Below, piece by piece: positions 7,646 to 16,245 of a DNA stretch of 64,000 bases (the first letter of the stretch is position 1; every line of letters begins with the position of its first letter). The notes beneath the pieces are model-generated. The model was given only the letters and a program-made list of their open reading frames with translations, did no database searches and had not been told where the DNA came from. Source of the DNA: Symbiobacterium terraclitae (GTDB lineage: Bacteria; Bacillota; Sulfobacillia; Symbiobacteriales; Symbiobacteriaceae); contig NZ_JAGGLG010000010.1 of the NCBI RefSeq assembly GCF_017874315.1, forward strand, positions 53,760-117,759, in the 5' to 3' direction. A program made the translations under genes and the position numbers.

Positions 7646-9673
7646 CTACTCGGCGAGCCACGCGGCGACCTTCGCCGCCACCTGCGCCGGGGTGAAGCCG
7701 AACTTCTCCGCCAGCACGCCGCCGGGGGCGGAGGCGCCGAAGTCTTCGTGGCCGATGGCCAGGCCGTCCCGGCCGATCAGCCGGTACCAGCCGTCGGTCC
7801 GGCCCGCCTCGATGGCGGCCAGCCGGCCAACGAGGACCTGCTCCTGGTACTCCCGCGGCTGCCGGAGGAACAGCTCGACGGAGGGCATCGAGACCACCCG
7901 GACGGCGATCCCCTGCTCCGCCAGGAGCTTCTGCGCCTCCAGCGCCAGCCCCACCTCGGAGCCGGTGGCGATCAGCGTCGCCACGGGGTTCGCGGCATCG
8001 GAGAGCACGTAGCCGCCCTTCCACACGTCGCGGATCTGGAAGCCCTCAGGCCGGGTGAGAAGCGGCACGTTCTGCCGGGTGAGGGCGAAGATCGTCGGCT
8101 CCTTGGCCTCCATGAGGGCGTAGGCCCAGGCCATGGCAGTCTCCAGCCCGTCGGCCGGGCGGAAGAGCGTCACGTGCGGGATCATCCGCAGCGACCAGAG
8201 GTGCTCGATGGGCTGGTGCGTCGGGCCGTCCTCGCCCACGAAGAACGAGTCGTGGGTGAAGACGAAGATCGAGGGCACCTGCATGAGCGCAGCCAGCCGG
8301 ATCGGCGGCCGCATGTAGTCGGAGAAGACCAGGAAGGTCGCCCCGTAGGCCCGGAAGCCGCCGTAGAGCACCATGCCGTTGACGATGGCGCCCATGGCGT
8401 GCTCCCGCACGCCGAAGTGGATCGTGCGGCCCGCCCAGGAGCAGTCGTAGTGGCCGATCTTGGCGCAGGGGCCCACGTCGCCGCCGCCCTTGATGCTGGT
8501 CAGGTTGGACTCCGCCAGGTCGGCCGAACCGCCCACCAGGCTGGGCACCAGCGCCGCCGCCCGCTGGATCACCATCTCGGAGAGCTTGCGGGTGGCCAGG
8601 GGCTTGTCGCTCCGGGCCGCCTCCACCAGCTGGGCGTCCAGGTCGGCCGGCACGAGCAGGTTCTTGTGGGCGTCCCAGACCCGGGCCTTCTCCGGGTTGG
8701 CCTGCCGCCAGGCCTCGAACCCCTCCCGCCAGCGGCGGGCCTCGGCCTGCTTCTCCGCCTTCAGCTCGGCGAAGAAGGCGCGCACCTCTTCCGGCACGTA
8801 GAACGCCGGCTCCTGCGGCCAGCCCAGGGCCTCCTTGGTCAGCCGGGTCTCGTCGGGCCCCAGCGGGGCGCCGTGCGCCGCCTCCTTGCCGCCCTTGTTG
8901 GGCGCACCGTGGCCGATGACCGTCCTGCAGATGATCAGCGAGGGCTGGTCGAGGACGGCCCGGGCCTTCTCGATGGCCTCGGCAATCGCCAGCTGGTCGT
9001 GACCGTCCACCTTCTGGACGTGCCAGCCGTACGCCTCGAAGCGCCGGGCCACGTCCTCGGTGAAGGCGATGTCGGTGTTGCCCTCGATGGAGATGTCGTT
9101 GTCGTCGTAGAGGAAGATCAGCCGGCCCAGCTTCCAGGTGCCGGCCAGCGAGGCCGCCTCGGCCGCGACGCCCTCCTGCAGGTCGCCGTCGCCGCAGATG
9201 CCGTAGATGTAGTGGTCGACGGGCTGGAAGTCCGGCGTGTTCACCCGGGCGGCGAGCATCTCCGCAGCCGCCGCCATGCCCACCGCGTGGGCGATGCCGG
9301 CGCCCAGCGGGCCGGTGGTCACCTCGACGCCGGGGGTATGGCCGTACTCGGGGTGTCCCGGGGTCCGGCTGCCCCACTGCCGGAAGGACTTGAGCTGCTC
9401 CATGTCCAGGTCGTAGCCGGCCAGGTGGAGCAGGGCGTACAGCAGCATGGAGCCATGTCCGTTGGAGAGGATGAAGCGGTCGCGATTGGGCCAGTCAGGA
9501 TTCTCGGGGTCGAAGCGCAGGAACTGGCTCCACAGCACGAAGGCCATGTCGGCGCAGCCCATGGGCGCTCCGGGGTGGCCCGACTTGGCCTTCTCGATGG
9601 CGTCCACCGCCAGCATCTTGATGGTGTTGACGGCGGCCTGGCGCAGCTCCGGGGTCAGATTGGCAACACGCAC
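7646..9673 (-). CDS. tkt: Transketolase
   Basis: A 675-residue thiamine-diphosphate transketolase that moves two-carbon ketol units between sugar phosphates in the pentose phosphate pathway. Motifs: [17 protein letters not shown] near residue 32, the ThDP motif [20 protein letters not shown] near 160, and the pyrimidine domain from about 350. Length is typical. The start is the GTG at 9673, with AAGGAGGA upstream at slightly long spacing (11 nt). Cytosolic. No transaldolase or other pentose genes flank it. Confidence 0.96.
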   Translation of the reverse strand: MRVANLTPELRQAAVNTIKMLAVDAIEKAKSGHPGAPMGCADMAFVLWSQFLRFDPENPDWPNRDRFILSNGHGSMLLYALLHLAGYDLDMEQLKSFRQWGSRTPGHPEYGHTPGVEVTTGPLGAGIAHAVGMAAAAEMLAARVNTPDFQPVDHYIYGICGDGDLQEGVAAEAASLAGTWKLGRLIFLYDDNDISIEGNTDIAFTEDVARRFEAYGWHVQKVDGHDQLAIAEAIEKARAVLDQPSLIICRTVIGHGAPNKGGKEAAHGAPLGPDETRLTKEALGWPQEPAFYVPEEVRAFFAELKAEKQAEARRWREGFEAWRQANPEKARVWDAHKNLLVPADLDAQLVEAARSDKPLATRKLSEMVIQRAAALVPSLVGGSADLAESNLTSIKGGGDVGPCAKIGHYDCSWAGRTIHFGVREHAMGAIVNGMVLYGGFRAYGATFLVFSDYMRPPIRLAALMQVPSIFVFTHDSFFVGEDGPTHQPIEHLWSLRMIPHVTLFRPADGLETAMAWAYALMEAKEPTIFALTRQNVPLLTRPEGFQIRDVWKGGYVLSDAANPVATLIATGSEVGLALEAQKLLAEQGIAVRVVSMPSVELFLRQPREYQEQVLVGRLAAIEAGRTDGWYRLIGRDGLAIGHEDFGASAPGGVLAEKFGFTPAQVAAKVAAWLAE

Positions 9674-9744
9674 GGCGACGAAATCCTCCTTACGTGGACG
9701 GTCTAACCAACTACCGTCATTACCTTACCATTAACAGAGCGGAA

Positions 9745-9767
9745 GGGGAAGCCATGTTGGCTTCCCC
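9745..9767 (-). terminator. Terminator of the TPM/coiled-coil gene
   Basis: GGGGAAGCCA-TGT-TGGCTTCCCC, a 10-bp perfect stem, lies 18 bp beyond the minus-strand stop at 9785 and upstream of tkt. It separates the two genes. Confidence 0.55.
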
Positions 9768-9784
9768 CGTAGGATGCGCGATCG

Positions 9785-12355
9785 CTACTTCCACCTTCCG
9801 CCGCCGCCGGAGCCGCGGCTGCCGCCGCCGAAGCGGCCGCCCCCGCCGGAGCCCCTGAAGCCGCCGCCGAAGCTGCCGCCTCCGCCCGATCCACGGAAGC
9901 CGCCGCCGCCGAAGCCACCGCCTCCGCCTCCGCCGTGCCGGTGCGCCGCCTGTGCCATCTCCCGGCGGCGCCGCTCGGCGGCCAGGTGCGCCTGGTAGGC
10001 GGCCACCAGCAGGCGGGCGCTGCGCAGGGCCGACTCGGCCTCGGCCAGCGCCTGCTCGTACCGCCCGGCGGCCAGCGCCTGCTCGCCGGCGCTCAGCGCC
10101 CGCTGGAGCGCTGCGGCCGCCCCCGGGTTGAACCGGGTGTGGATGAGCGCCGCCGCCGCCTCCGCCTGCGCCTGCCGCAGCCGGCGCCGCGCGGCCTCAG
10201 CCTGCCGGGCCAGCTCCTCCACCGCCCTGCGCAGGCCCGCGGCAAGCTCCAGGATCCCGGCGGCCTCCTGGCCGGCCCGCCCGACGGCGAGCGGCCGGTC
10301 GGCCAGCCGGCGGCGGACGGCGCCCAGCGCATCGTCGACGCGCCGCCAGCGGTCGGCGAGGTCCCGCGGCAGGATCAGGCCGTACTGCGAGGCCACCTGC
10401 TGGGCCTCGGCCCACTCCCGGTCCGCCCGGGCCACCTGGTCGCGGGCGGCCTGCTCGGCCTCGGCGAGGCGGTCGGGCCGGGCCGCCAGCAGCGCCGTGC
10501 GCTCCTTCAGGGCCGCCAGTTCTCCCAGGTTGTCGTTCAGGATGCGGAAGGCCTGCAGGTAGCGCTGCTCCTCGGGCCGGACGAGGCCCGCCGCCTCGTC
10601 GAGTCCCGCCCGGATGCGCTTCTCCAGGTCGGCCATCGCCAGGGGGACGTCGCGGACGTCCGCCCAGTCCTCGGGCGCGTACCGGCCCGCCAGCTGCTCC
10701 ACCACGGACCGGGCCGTCCCCTGTTCGGCGGCCAGCCATCCGGTACCCTCCACCAGCGCCTGCCGGCGGGCCGGGTACTGGGTCACCGCCTCCCGGTAGC
10801 GGGCGAGGATGGCCCGCACCTCGTCCAGCGCGGCCTGCCCGCTCTCCAGGGCCTCCCGGGCCCCCTCCACGTCGCCCACCGGCATCCGGTCCGCCGCCTG
10901 CGCCTGATGGCGCACGGCCCGCGCCAGCGCCGCGGACGGGTCCTCCTCCACGAACCTGAGGCCCAGGCTCACCCGGGTCTCCTCGATCTCGCCCCGGGCC
11001 TTCTCGGCGTCCTGCCGCTGGGCCTCGTGGGTCTGCTGCTGCTCCGCGATCCGCTGCACGTCGGCGCGGATCTCCTGGAACAGCCTGTCGGCCTCGCGCA
11101 CCAGCCGCAGGGCCCGCACGGGATCCTCGGTGCGGGCCTCCTCCGCCTCCGCCTGGATCCGGGCGGCCCCGGCCACCCGCTCGTCCAGCCGGACCAGCGC
11201 CCACCCGGTGCGGGAGCGCAGCTCCGCGATGCCGTCCCCGGCGGCCTGCCGGTTCGCAGCCGCCCCGGACGCAGCCGCCTCCCAGCCGTGGATCGCCTCG
11301 GCCACCGGTGCGAAGGCCTGCTGCGCCTGGCGGTCGGCCGCCGCGGCCTGCTCGTAGGCCGCCCGCGCCGCCTTCAGCGCCTTCGCCGCGGCGCCGAAGC
11401 GCCAGCGGCGGGCCAGCCCCTCCGCCTCGGCCATCTTCTCCCCGCCGGCGCGGTAAGCGTCGAAGGCCCGGTCAGAGGCCTCCCCCGCCGCCGCCACGTG
11501 GCTCCGGGTCTCCTCGCCGTCGTAGTTGCGGGCCAGGGGCAGGTCCTGCTCGTGCATCTTCACCAGGGTGGAGACGAAGCCGTCCCGCAGCGCAAGGCAC
11601 TCGCCGCGCAGCCGGCGGTAGCGCAGGAAGAGGGCCAGCTCCACCAGCGCGGCCACCAGTGCGGCAAGCCCGCCGAGGATCAGGGCCAGCAGGGACGGGC
11701 TCACCCCGCGCCCAGCGCCGGACGGAACCGACGGGGTCGGGCCAGACCCGCTGCTGCCGGACTGGCTCGGCACGGGCCTGGTGCCCGGTGAGGGCACCGA
11801 CCCGGTGCCGCCGGGCGAGGGCCGGGCCGGGGCGGATGGTCTCGCAGTGGCCAACTCCTCGATGCGATCGGCCGCGGCGATGATGGCCCCGGCGATGTCG
11901 TCATCCACCGCCTTCGCAGCAAAGGCGTCGAACACCCGCGCTGTGTAGTCGGCGAAGGCTCGTCCCGTGGCCTCACGGAAGGCCGCCTGCACGGGACCGT
12001 CCTGCCAGACCCGGAAGTCCACCAGCCCCTCCTGCATGGCGATGGTGATCAGCACCGCCTCACGGGGGACGTCGGCCAGCAGCTTGTCGGCTATCGTCTG
12101 AAACTGGAACTCGGCATCCGGCGGCTCCCCGCCGGGAAAGGCCGCGTCCAGGATGACCACCCGGTAGGCGAACCGGCGACCCGTTAGGGCCTCCTCCACC
12201 TGCGCCAGCTCGGACGCGGACAGCGTGCCCGAGCGGTCGTCCACCACGCCGCCGGGGCTGGTGGCGCCCAGGGCGGGCAGCGCGGTCAGCAGCAGCGCGG
12301 CGAGCAGGGACAGGATGACGGCAACCGGGGCGGGATGGGTAGCGCGCTTCGGCAT
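9785..12355 (-). CDS. TPM-domain, coiled-coil membrane protein with Gly-rich tail
   Basis: An 856-residue envelope protein. Residues 1-31 form a signal peptide; about 37-170 form a TPM domain (YgcG/Psb32-like: DDRSGTLSASELAQVEEAL and a RVVILDA strand); 172-218 is a Pro/Ser/Gly linker; 221-245 is a membrane helix; about 255-800 is a very long Ala/Glu/Arg-rich helical region predicted as coiled coil, reminiscent of EzrA; 808-856 is a Gly-rich tail with repeated Gly-Ser/Phe-Arg blocks. The TPM domain would face outward and the coiled coil inward. Start at ATG 12355 is set by GGGAGG 7 nt upstream. Role unknown; a membrane-quality or division-ring link is only a guess. Confidence 0.8.
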   Translation of the reverse strand: MPKRATHPAPVAVILSLLAALLLTALPALGATSPGGVVDDRSGTLSASELAQVEEALTGRRFAYRVVILDAAFPGGEPPDAEFQFQTIADKLLADVPREAVLITIAMQEGLVDFRVWQDGPVQAAFREATGRAFADYTARVFDAFAAKAVDDDIAGAIIAAADRIEELATARPSAPARPSPGGTGSVPSPGTRPVPSQSGSSGSGPTPSVPSGAGRGVSPSLLALILGGLAALVAALVELALFLRYRRLRGECLALRDGFVSTLVKMHEQDLPLARNYDGEETRSHVAAAGEASDRAFDAYRAGGEKMAEAEGLARRWRFGAAAKALKAARAAYEQAAAADRQAQQAFAPVAEAIHGWEAAASGAAANRQAAGDGIAELRSRTGWALVRLDERVAGAARIQAEAEEARTEDPVRALRLVREADRLFQEIRADVQRIAEQQQTHEAQRQDAEKARGEIEETRVSLGLRFVEEDPSAALARAVRHQAQAADRMPVGDVEGAREALESGQAALDEVRAILARYREAVTQYPARRQALVEGTGWLAAEQGTARSVVEQLAGRYAPEDWADVRDVPLAMADLEKRIRAGLDEAAGLVRPEEQRYLQAFRILNDNLGELAALKERTALLAARPDRLAEAEQAARDQVARADREWAEAQQVASQYGLILPRDLADRWRRVDDALGAVRRRLADRPLAVGRAGQEAAGILELAAGLRRAVEELARQAEAARRRLRQAQAEAAAALIHTRFNPGAAAALQRALSAGEQALAAGRYEQALAEAESALRSARLLVAAYQAHLAAERRRREMAQAAHRHGGGGGGGFGGGGFRGSGGGGSFGGGFRGSGGGGRFGGGSRGSGGGGRWK

Positions 12356-12460
12356 GGGATCGCCTCCCTCGGGTGTAACCATTCGCTGCGGGCAGAATGT
12401 GCACCTGCGCCCTCTGTAGAGTCGCCCCGGGCAGAAAAAGGTTCGGGCGCCGGCCCGCGG

Positions 12461-12489
12461 TTGACTTCCCAAGCAGCGGGCGCTAGAAT
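12461..12489 (+). promoter_or_regulatory. Promoter of the hflX leader transcript
   Basis: TTGACT (12461-12466) and TAGAAT (12484-12489) with exactly 17 bp between them, a near-consensus sigma-A promoter. Transcription would start near 12496, about 25 nt before the leader ORF. Confidence 0.85.
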
Positions 12490-12520
12490 AGATCCAGACT
12501 TTGCAAAGGAGGGGTTCGTC

Positions 12521-12592
12521 ATGATCTGGATCGCCGGGCGGCTGCGCAGCCTGGTGCCCGTTCATACGCCCTCTCCGGCGCGCCCTCGGTAG
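12521..12592 (+). CDS. Leader peptide (23 aa) of hflX
   Basis: A 23-codon ORF, beginning MIWIAGRLRSLVPV, with an excellent Shine-Dalgarno site (AAAGGAGGGG) 6 nt before its ATG. It lies between a consensus promoter and an intrinsic terminator that precedes hflX. Residues 7-9 are Arg-Leu-Arg, the +X+ pattern known to stall ribosomes in the presence of macrolides in erm leader peptides. A short self-complementary element (GGCTGCGCAGCC) overlaps those codons. Likely function: ribosome stalling here changes RNA folding and lets transcription continue into hflX. The peptide itself probably has no other role. Confidence 0.7.
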   Translation: MIWIAGRLRSLVPVHTPSPARPR

Positions 12593-12621
12593 CATGTGCC
12601 ATCCTGAAGCTATGGCAGTGC

Positions 12622-12653
12622 GGCCGCGGCCCTGGTGGGGCTGCGGCCTTTTT
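12622..12653 (+). terminator. Attenuator terminator before hflX
   Basis: An 11-bp stem, GGCCGCGGCCC (12622-12632) with GGGGCTGCGGCC (12638-12648, one G-U pair allowed), a 5-nt loop, then TTTTT. A second hairpin (TGCCAT-N9-ATGGCA, 12597-12617) lies just before it and may be part of the switch. It sits 90 bp upstream of hflX, in the transcribed leader. Confidence 0.85.
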
Positions 12654-12743
12654 GTGTGCTGACTCCCCGCGCCGCAGCCCCGCCGGCCGACCACCCGACG
12701 GCCCCGGAGAGCAGAACCGAGAACACGACAGGGAGTGGCACGA

Positions 12744-14027
12744 ATGACGCAAGAACTGCTGCGAGACCGAGCCGCCACCGCCTTCCTGGTGGGCCTGGAG
12801 CTGCCCGCCCGCCAGCGGGGCGGCTGGAGCGCGGCCGAGTCGCTGGACGAGCTGGAACGGCTGGTGGACACCGCCGGCGCCGCCGTGGTAGGCCGGCAGG
12901 TGCAGACGCGGCCTGCGCCGGACGTCGCCACGTACATCGGCAAGGGCAAGGCCGAGGAGATCGAGTTGCTGCGCCGCCACCTGGAGTTCGACTTCGTCAT
13001 CTTCGACGACGAGTTGACCCCCGTGCAGCAGCGGAACCTCGAGCGGATCATCGACTGCCAGGTGCTGGACCGCACGGCGGTGATCCTGGACATCTTCGCG
13101 CTGCGGGCCCGCACCCGCGAGGCCAAGCTGCAGGTGGAGCTGGCGCAGCTGGGCTACCGGCTGCCCCGCCTCACCGGCAAGGGAATCGAGCTCTCCCGCC
13201 AGGCGGGCTCCGCGGGCACCGTCTTCAACCGGGGCCCCGGCGAGACCAAACTTGAGGTGGACCGGCGGCGCATCCGGGACCGGATGGCGGCCCTCAGGCG
13301 GGAACTGGCCGACATCCAGGCGCACCGGTCCCGGCTGCGGGCGGAACGGGCGGCCTCGGCCATCCCGGTGGTGGCGCTCACCGGTTACACCAACGCCGGC
13401 AAGTCCACCCTGCACCGCGCGCTGGCCGGCTCGGACGTCCTCGCGGAGGACCGGCTTTTCGCCACGCTGGACGCCACCACCCGCCGGGTCGAGCCGGCGG
13501 AGGGCGAACCCTACCTGCTGGTGGACACCGTCGGCTTCATCCACAACCTGCCCCACGGCCTGGTGGCGGCGTTCCGCTCCACGCTGGAGGAGGTGACCCA
13601 GGCCGACCTCCTCCTGCACGTGGTGGACGCCGCGCACCCCAAGCGGGCCGAGCAGATGCAGACGGTGAACCAGGTGCTGGCCGAGCTGGGCGCGGGCGAG
13701 AAGCCTGCGCTGGTGGTCTACAACAAGGCAGACCTGGTGGAGCCGGCCGAACTGGAGCACCTGCTGACCCAGACCCCGGGCGCCGTGGCCGTCGCCGCCG
13801 CCCTGGGGCGGAACCTCGACGGCCTGCAGGCGGCGATCCAGCGCGCGCTGCAGGCGCGGCGGGAGGTCCTGGAAGCCGTGATCCCCTACGCCAAGTCCGC
13901 GTGGCTGTCCTGGGCGCACGAGCGCGGGCGCGTCCTCGCCGAGGAGCACAGGGAGGACGGCACGTACGTCAAGGTCGAACTGGAGAAGGGCCTGGCGGGC
14001 CGCCTGCGGGCGGCGCTGGGCGAGTAG
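12744..14027 (+). CDS. hflX: Ribosome-associated GTPase HflX
   Basis: A 427-residue HflX GTPase, which binds the 50S subunit and splits or rescues stalled 70S ribosomes; some HflX proteins give macrolide/lincosamide resistance. Residues 1-about 200 are the N-terminal HflX domain ending in a coiled coil; the G domain has GYTNAGKST (about 213-221), DATTRRV, DTVGFI (about 260) and NKAD (about 327). Start at ATG 12744 is set by GGGAG 8 nt upstream; the GTG at 12735 overlaps that site. Preceded by a leader ORF and terminator, so expression is probably controlled by attenuation. Whether it is housekeeping HflX or an HflXr-type resistance factor cannot be told by eye. Confidence 0.93.
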   Translation: MTQELLRDRAATAFLVGLELPARQRGGWSAAESLDELERLVDTAGAAVVGRQVQTRPAPDVATYIGKGKAEEIELLRRHLEFDFVIFDDELTPVQQRNLERIIDCQVLDRTAVILDIFALRARTREAKLQVELAQLGYRLPRLTGKGIELSRQAGSAGTVFNRGPGETKLEVDRRRIRDRMAALRRELADIQAHRSRLRAERAASAIPVVALTGYTNAGKSTLHRALAGSDVLAEDRLFATLDATTRRVEPAEGEPYLLVDTVGFIHNLPHGLVAAFRSTLEEVTQADLLLHVVDAAHPKRAEQMQTVNQVLAELGAGEKPALVVYNKADLVEPAELEHLLTQTPGAVAVAAALGRNLDGLQAAIQRALQARREVLEAVIPYAKSAWLSWAHERGRVLAEEHREDGTYVKVELEKGLAGRLRAALGE

Positions 14028-14074
14028 GTGGATACGCCTGCGCCCCCACCGGGCGTGCCGTGCGAGGCGCAGGC

Positions 14075-14120
14075 ATGATGCGAGGACCCGGGGCCCTGCG
14101 GCCCCGGGTCCTCGCATCAT
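14075..14120. terminator. 21-bp perfect hairpin between convergent genes
   Basis: Positions 14075-14095 pair without a mismatch to 14100-14120, with a 4-nt CTGC loop. It lies between hflX (plus) and the esterase gene (minus). There is no T run, so it may act as a two-way terminator, transcript stabiliser or both. Confidence 0.6.
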
Positions 14121-14187
14121 CAGCCTGCTGCCTCTGTTGCGAACCCCGCGTATCCCTTCGCCGCCACCTCGTCGCAGATCTAGCAGC

Positions 14188-15119
14188 CTAGCGGGAGGCA
14201 AAGGCCAGGCGCAGGTGGGCGGCCGCCTCCTCCAGCGCCTGCCGGCCGGCATGGCGCCGAGCAGGGTGCAGAAGCCGTGGATCTGGCCCAGGTACCGCTT
14301 CAGCGTCACGGTGTTGCCGGCCTCTGCCAGCTTCCGGGCGTAGGCCTCGCCCTCGTCGCGCAGCGGGTCGAACTCGGCGGTGATGACGAACGCCGGCGGC
14401 AGGTTGGACGCGTCCGCCACCTGCAGCGGCGAGGCGCGCCAGTCGCGGTCGTCTTCGTCGCCGTTGATGTAGTGGTTCCAGAACCACTCCATCATGGCCG
14501 TGGTCAGGAAATAGTCGGTCCCGTTCTCCCGGTACGACGGGGTGTCGAAGCTGTGGTCGGTCACCGGGTAGATCAGCACCTGGTATGCCAGTTGCGGATA
14601 GCCCTTCTCCCGGGCCATGAGGGCGACCACCGCGGCCAGGTTGCCGCCGGCGCTGTCGCCGGAGACGGCGATGCGCTGCGGGTCGCCGCCGAAGCTGCGG
14701 GCGTTCTCGGCCACCCAGGCGGTCGCGGCGTAGCAGTCCTCGGCCGCCGCCGGGAACTTGTGCTCCGGGGCCATCCGGTAGTCCACCGAGACCACCACCG
14801 CCCCGGCGCGGTTCGCCAGCAGGGAGCAGGTCGAGTGGACCGTGTCCGGGCTGCCGATCACCCAGCCGCCGCCGTGGAAGTAGAGGAGTACGGGGAGAGG
14901 CCCCTCGCCCGCCGGCGTATAGATGCGGACGGGAATCGCACCTGCCGGGCCCGGAATCGTCCGGTCCACCAAGCTCGCCACCGGTTCCGCCTCGCCCCCG
15001 AGCGATGCCAGCTGCTCGGCCATCCGCCTGGCCTCTGCCGGCGCCATCTCGTTGAGCGCGGGGCCACCAGCCTCGGCCAACTGCTTCAGGAACGCCTCAA
15101 CCTCTCTGTCCAGCGGCAT
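14188..15119 (-). CDS. HSL-family alpha/beta hydrolase (esterase), frameshifted near the 3' end
   Basis: A carboxylesterase of the hormone-sensitive-lipase group. The oxyanion motif HGGGW (82-86), nucleophile Ser156 in GDSAGG, Asp251 in FDPLRDEG and His281 in IHGF are all present. After about residue 294 the frame is lost: within the CCGG-rich run at 14241-14249 one base appears to be missing, and the expected C-terminus (RQALEEAAAHLRLAF) is found in the neighbouring frame, ending at 14188. Without the shift the frame would run far antisense into hflX. The gene may be a recent pseudogene, may tolerate slippage, or the base may be a sequence error. ATG 15119 has GGAG 9 nt upstream. Confidence 0.75.
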
Positions 15120-15223
15120 CAATCCCCACTCCTCTCTCCCTCCGTCGCTCGGCGTGCTGTGGACACGCCCGGTACACGGATATGTCCTGGAAAGAGCGGA
15201 AATTCGTGGGCGCTCCGCTGACT

Positions 15224-15252
15224 TTGACCGCTCCGGCGGCTCAATCTATACT
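15224..15252 (+). promoter_or_regulatory. Promoter of the phosphatase-GNAT gene
   Basis: TTGACC (15224-15229) and TATACT (15247-15252) with a 17-bp spacer, a good sigma-A promoter 33 bp before the GTG start at 15285. Confidence 0.8.
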
Positions 15253-15284
15253 TAAACCATATGAAGTATGGGAAGGAGTTGCCC

Positions 15285-16175
15285 GTGAACACCTACATCG
15301 CGCTGATGCGCCACGGCGTGACCGACTGGAACTACGACGGCCGCGCCCAGGGCCATACCGACATCCCCTTGAACCGCGAGGGCGAGTGGCAGGCCGAGGC
15401 GGCTGCAGCCCGCCTCGCCGGGGAACACTGGGATGTGATCTACAGCAGCGACCTCGCCCGCGCCCGGGCCACCGCGCTGGCCGTCTGCCGCCGGACCGGC
15501 CACGAGCTGATCACCGACCTGCGGCTGCGGGAGCGGCAGATCGGCCCGGCGGAGGGCCTGACCCCCATCGAGCGGAACGCCATCTGGCCTGGCCTCTCCC
15601 TGGGCGAGATCCCCGGGGTGGAGTCCAACGACCAGCTGGCCGTGCGCGGCGAGGCGGTGATCACCGAGATCGCCCGGCGCCACCCGGGCCGGCGGGTGCT
15701 CGTGGTGGCTCACGGCGGCCTCATCTCCTATTTCCTGCAGAGGGCGGTCGGCGCGCCCCACGCCATCTCCCGCAACACCGGCATCACCCCCGTGGTCTAC
15801 GACGGCCGCTCGTTTGCGCTGGCGGGCGAGCACGACTATCGCCACCTCCTGGTGGACGGCGTGGAGTACAGCGGCGAGAAGCTGCGGCTCGCCGGGTACG
15901 CGCGCGAGCGCGGCCTCCCCGGGCTCGAGATGGATCCGGAACAGGCCCGCGACCTGCTCCTGCACTCCTCCGCGGTGGAGTCCGCCTGGGTGGAGGACCG
16001 CCTGGTGGGCTACGCCCGGGCGTTCACCGACCGGGTGCGCTACGGCTACATCGACCTCCTGTACACCGCTCCCGGGTACCAGCGGGTGGGCCGCGAGCTC
16101 CGCCGCCGGCTGGCCGAACGGTTCCCCGCGGTCCGGTTCGGGAGCCGCGGGGCGCAGGAGGCCACCGGAGCCTGA
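15285..16175 (+). CDS. Histidine phosphatase fused to a GNAT-like domain
   Basis: A 296-residue protein in two parts. Residues 1-about 190 are a histidine phosphatase (phosphoglycerate-mutase-like) domain: the RHG motif at 9-11 holds the phospho-acceptor His10, and VVAHGG near 150 gives the second catalytic His. Residues about 195-285 look like a GNAT acetyltransferase core (AWVEDRLVGYARAFTDRV, then a strand and GYQRVGRELRRRLAER, the acetyl-CoA loop and helix). The N-terminal arm usual in GNAT proteins is reduced. Start at GTG 15285 has AAGGAG 7 nt upstream. Substrates unknown. The gene has its own promoter. Confidence 0.8.
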   Translation: MNTYIALMRHGVTDWNYDGRAQGHTDIPLNREGEWQAEAAAARLAGEHWDVIYSSDLARARATALAVCRRTGHELITDLRLRERQIGPAEGLTPIERNAIWPGLSLGEIPGVESNDQLAVRGEAVITEIARRHPGRRVLVVAHGGLISYFLQRAVGAPHAISRNTGITPVVYDGRSFALAGEHDYRHLLVDGVEYSGEKLRLAGYARERGLPGLEMDPEQARDLLLHSSAVESAWVEDRLVGYARAFTDRVRYGYIDLLYTAPGYQRVGRELRRRLAERFPAVRFGSRGAQEATGA

Positions 16176-16245
16176 AAAAGGCAGCCCCCGGTGCGCGACC
16201 GGCTGCCCGCCTCCACCGGTCAGAGTATAACGGGAGGTGGAGCCT

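Noticed and set aside
7748..9706. 652-codon plus-strand frame opposite transketolase
   Set aside because: Antisense shadow of tkt; no family similarity or start signal.
12356..13126. N-terminal extension of the TPM protein to a start at 13126
   Set aside because: It would cross the hflX promoter and leader; the ATG at 12355 has a good ribosome site and is followed by a signal peptide.
12519..14187. Continuation of the esterase frame antisense to hflX
   Set aside because: After the shift at about 14245 the frame is low-complexity and opposite hflX; the true C-terminus is in the neighbouring frame.
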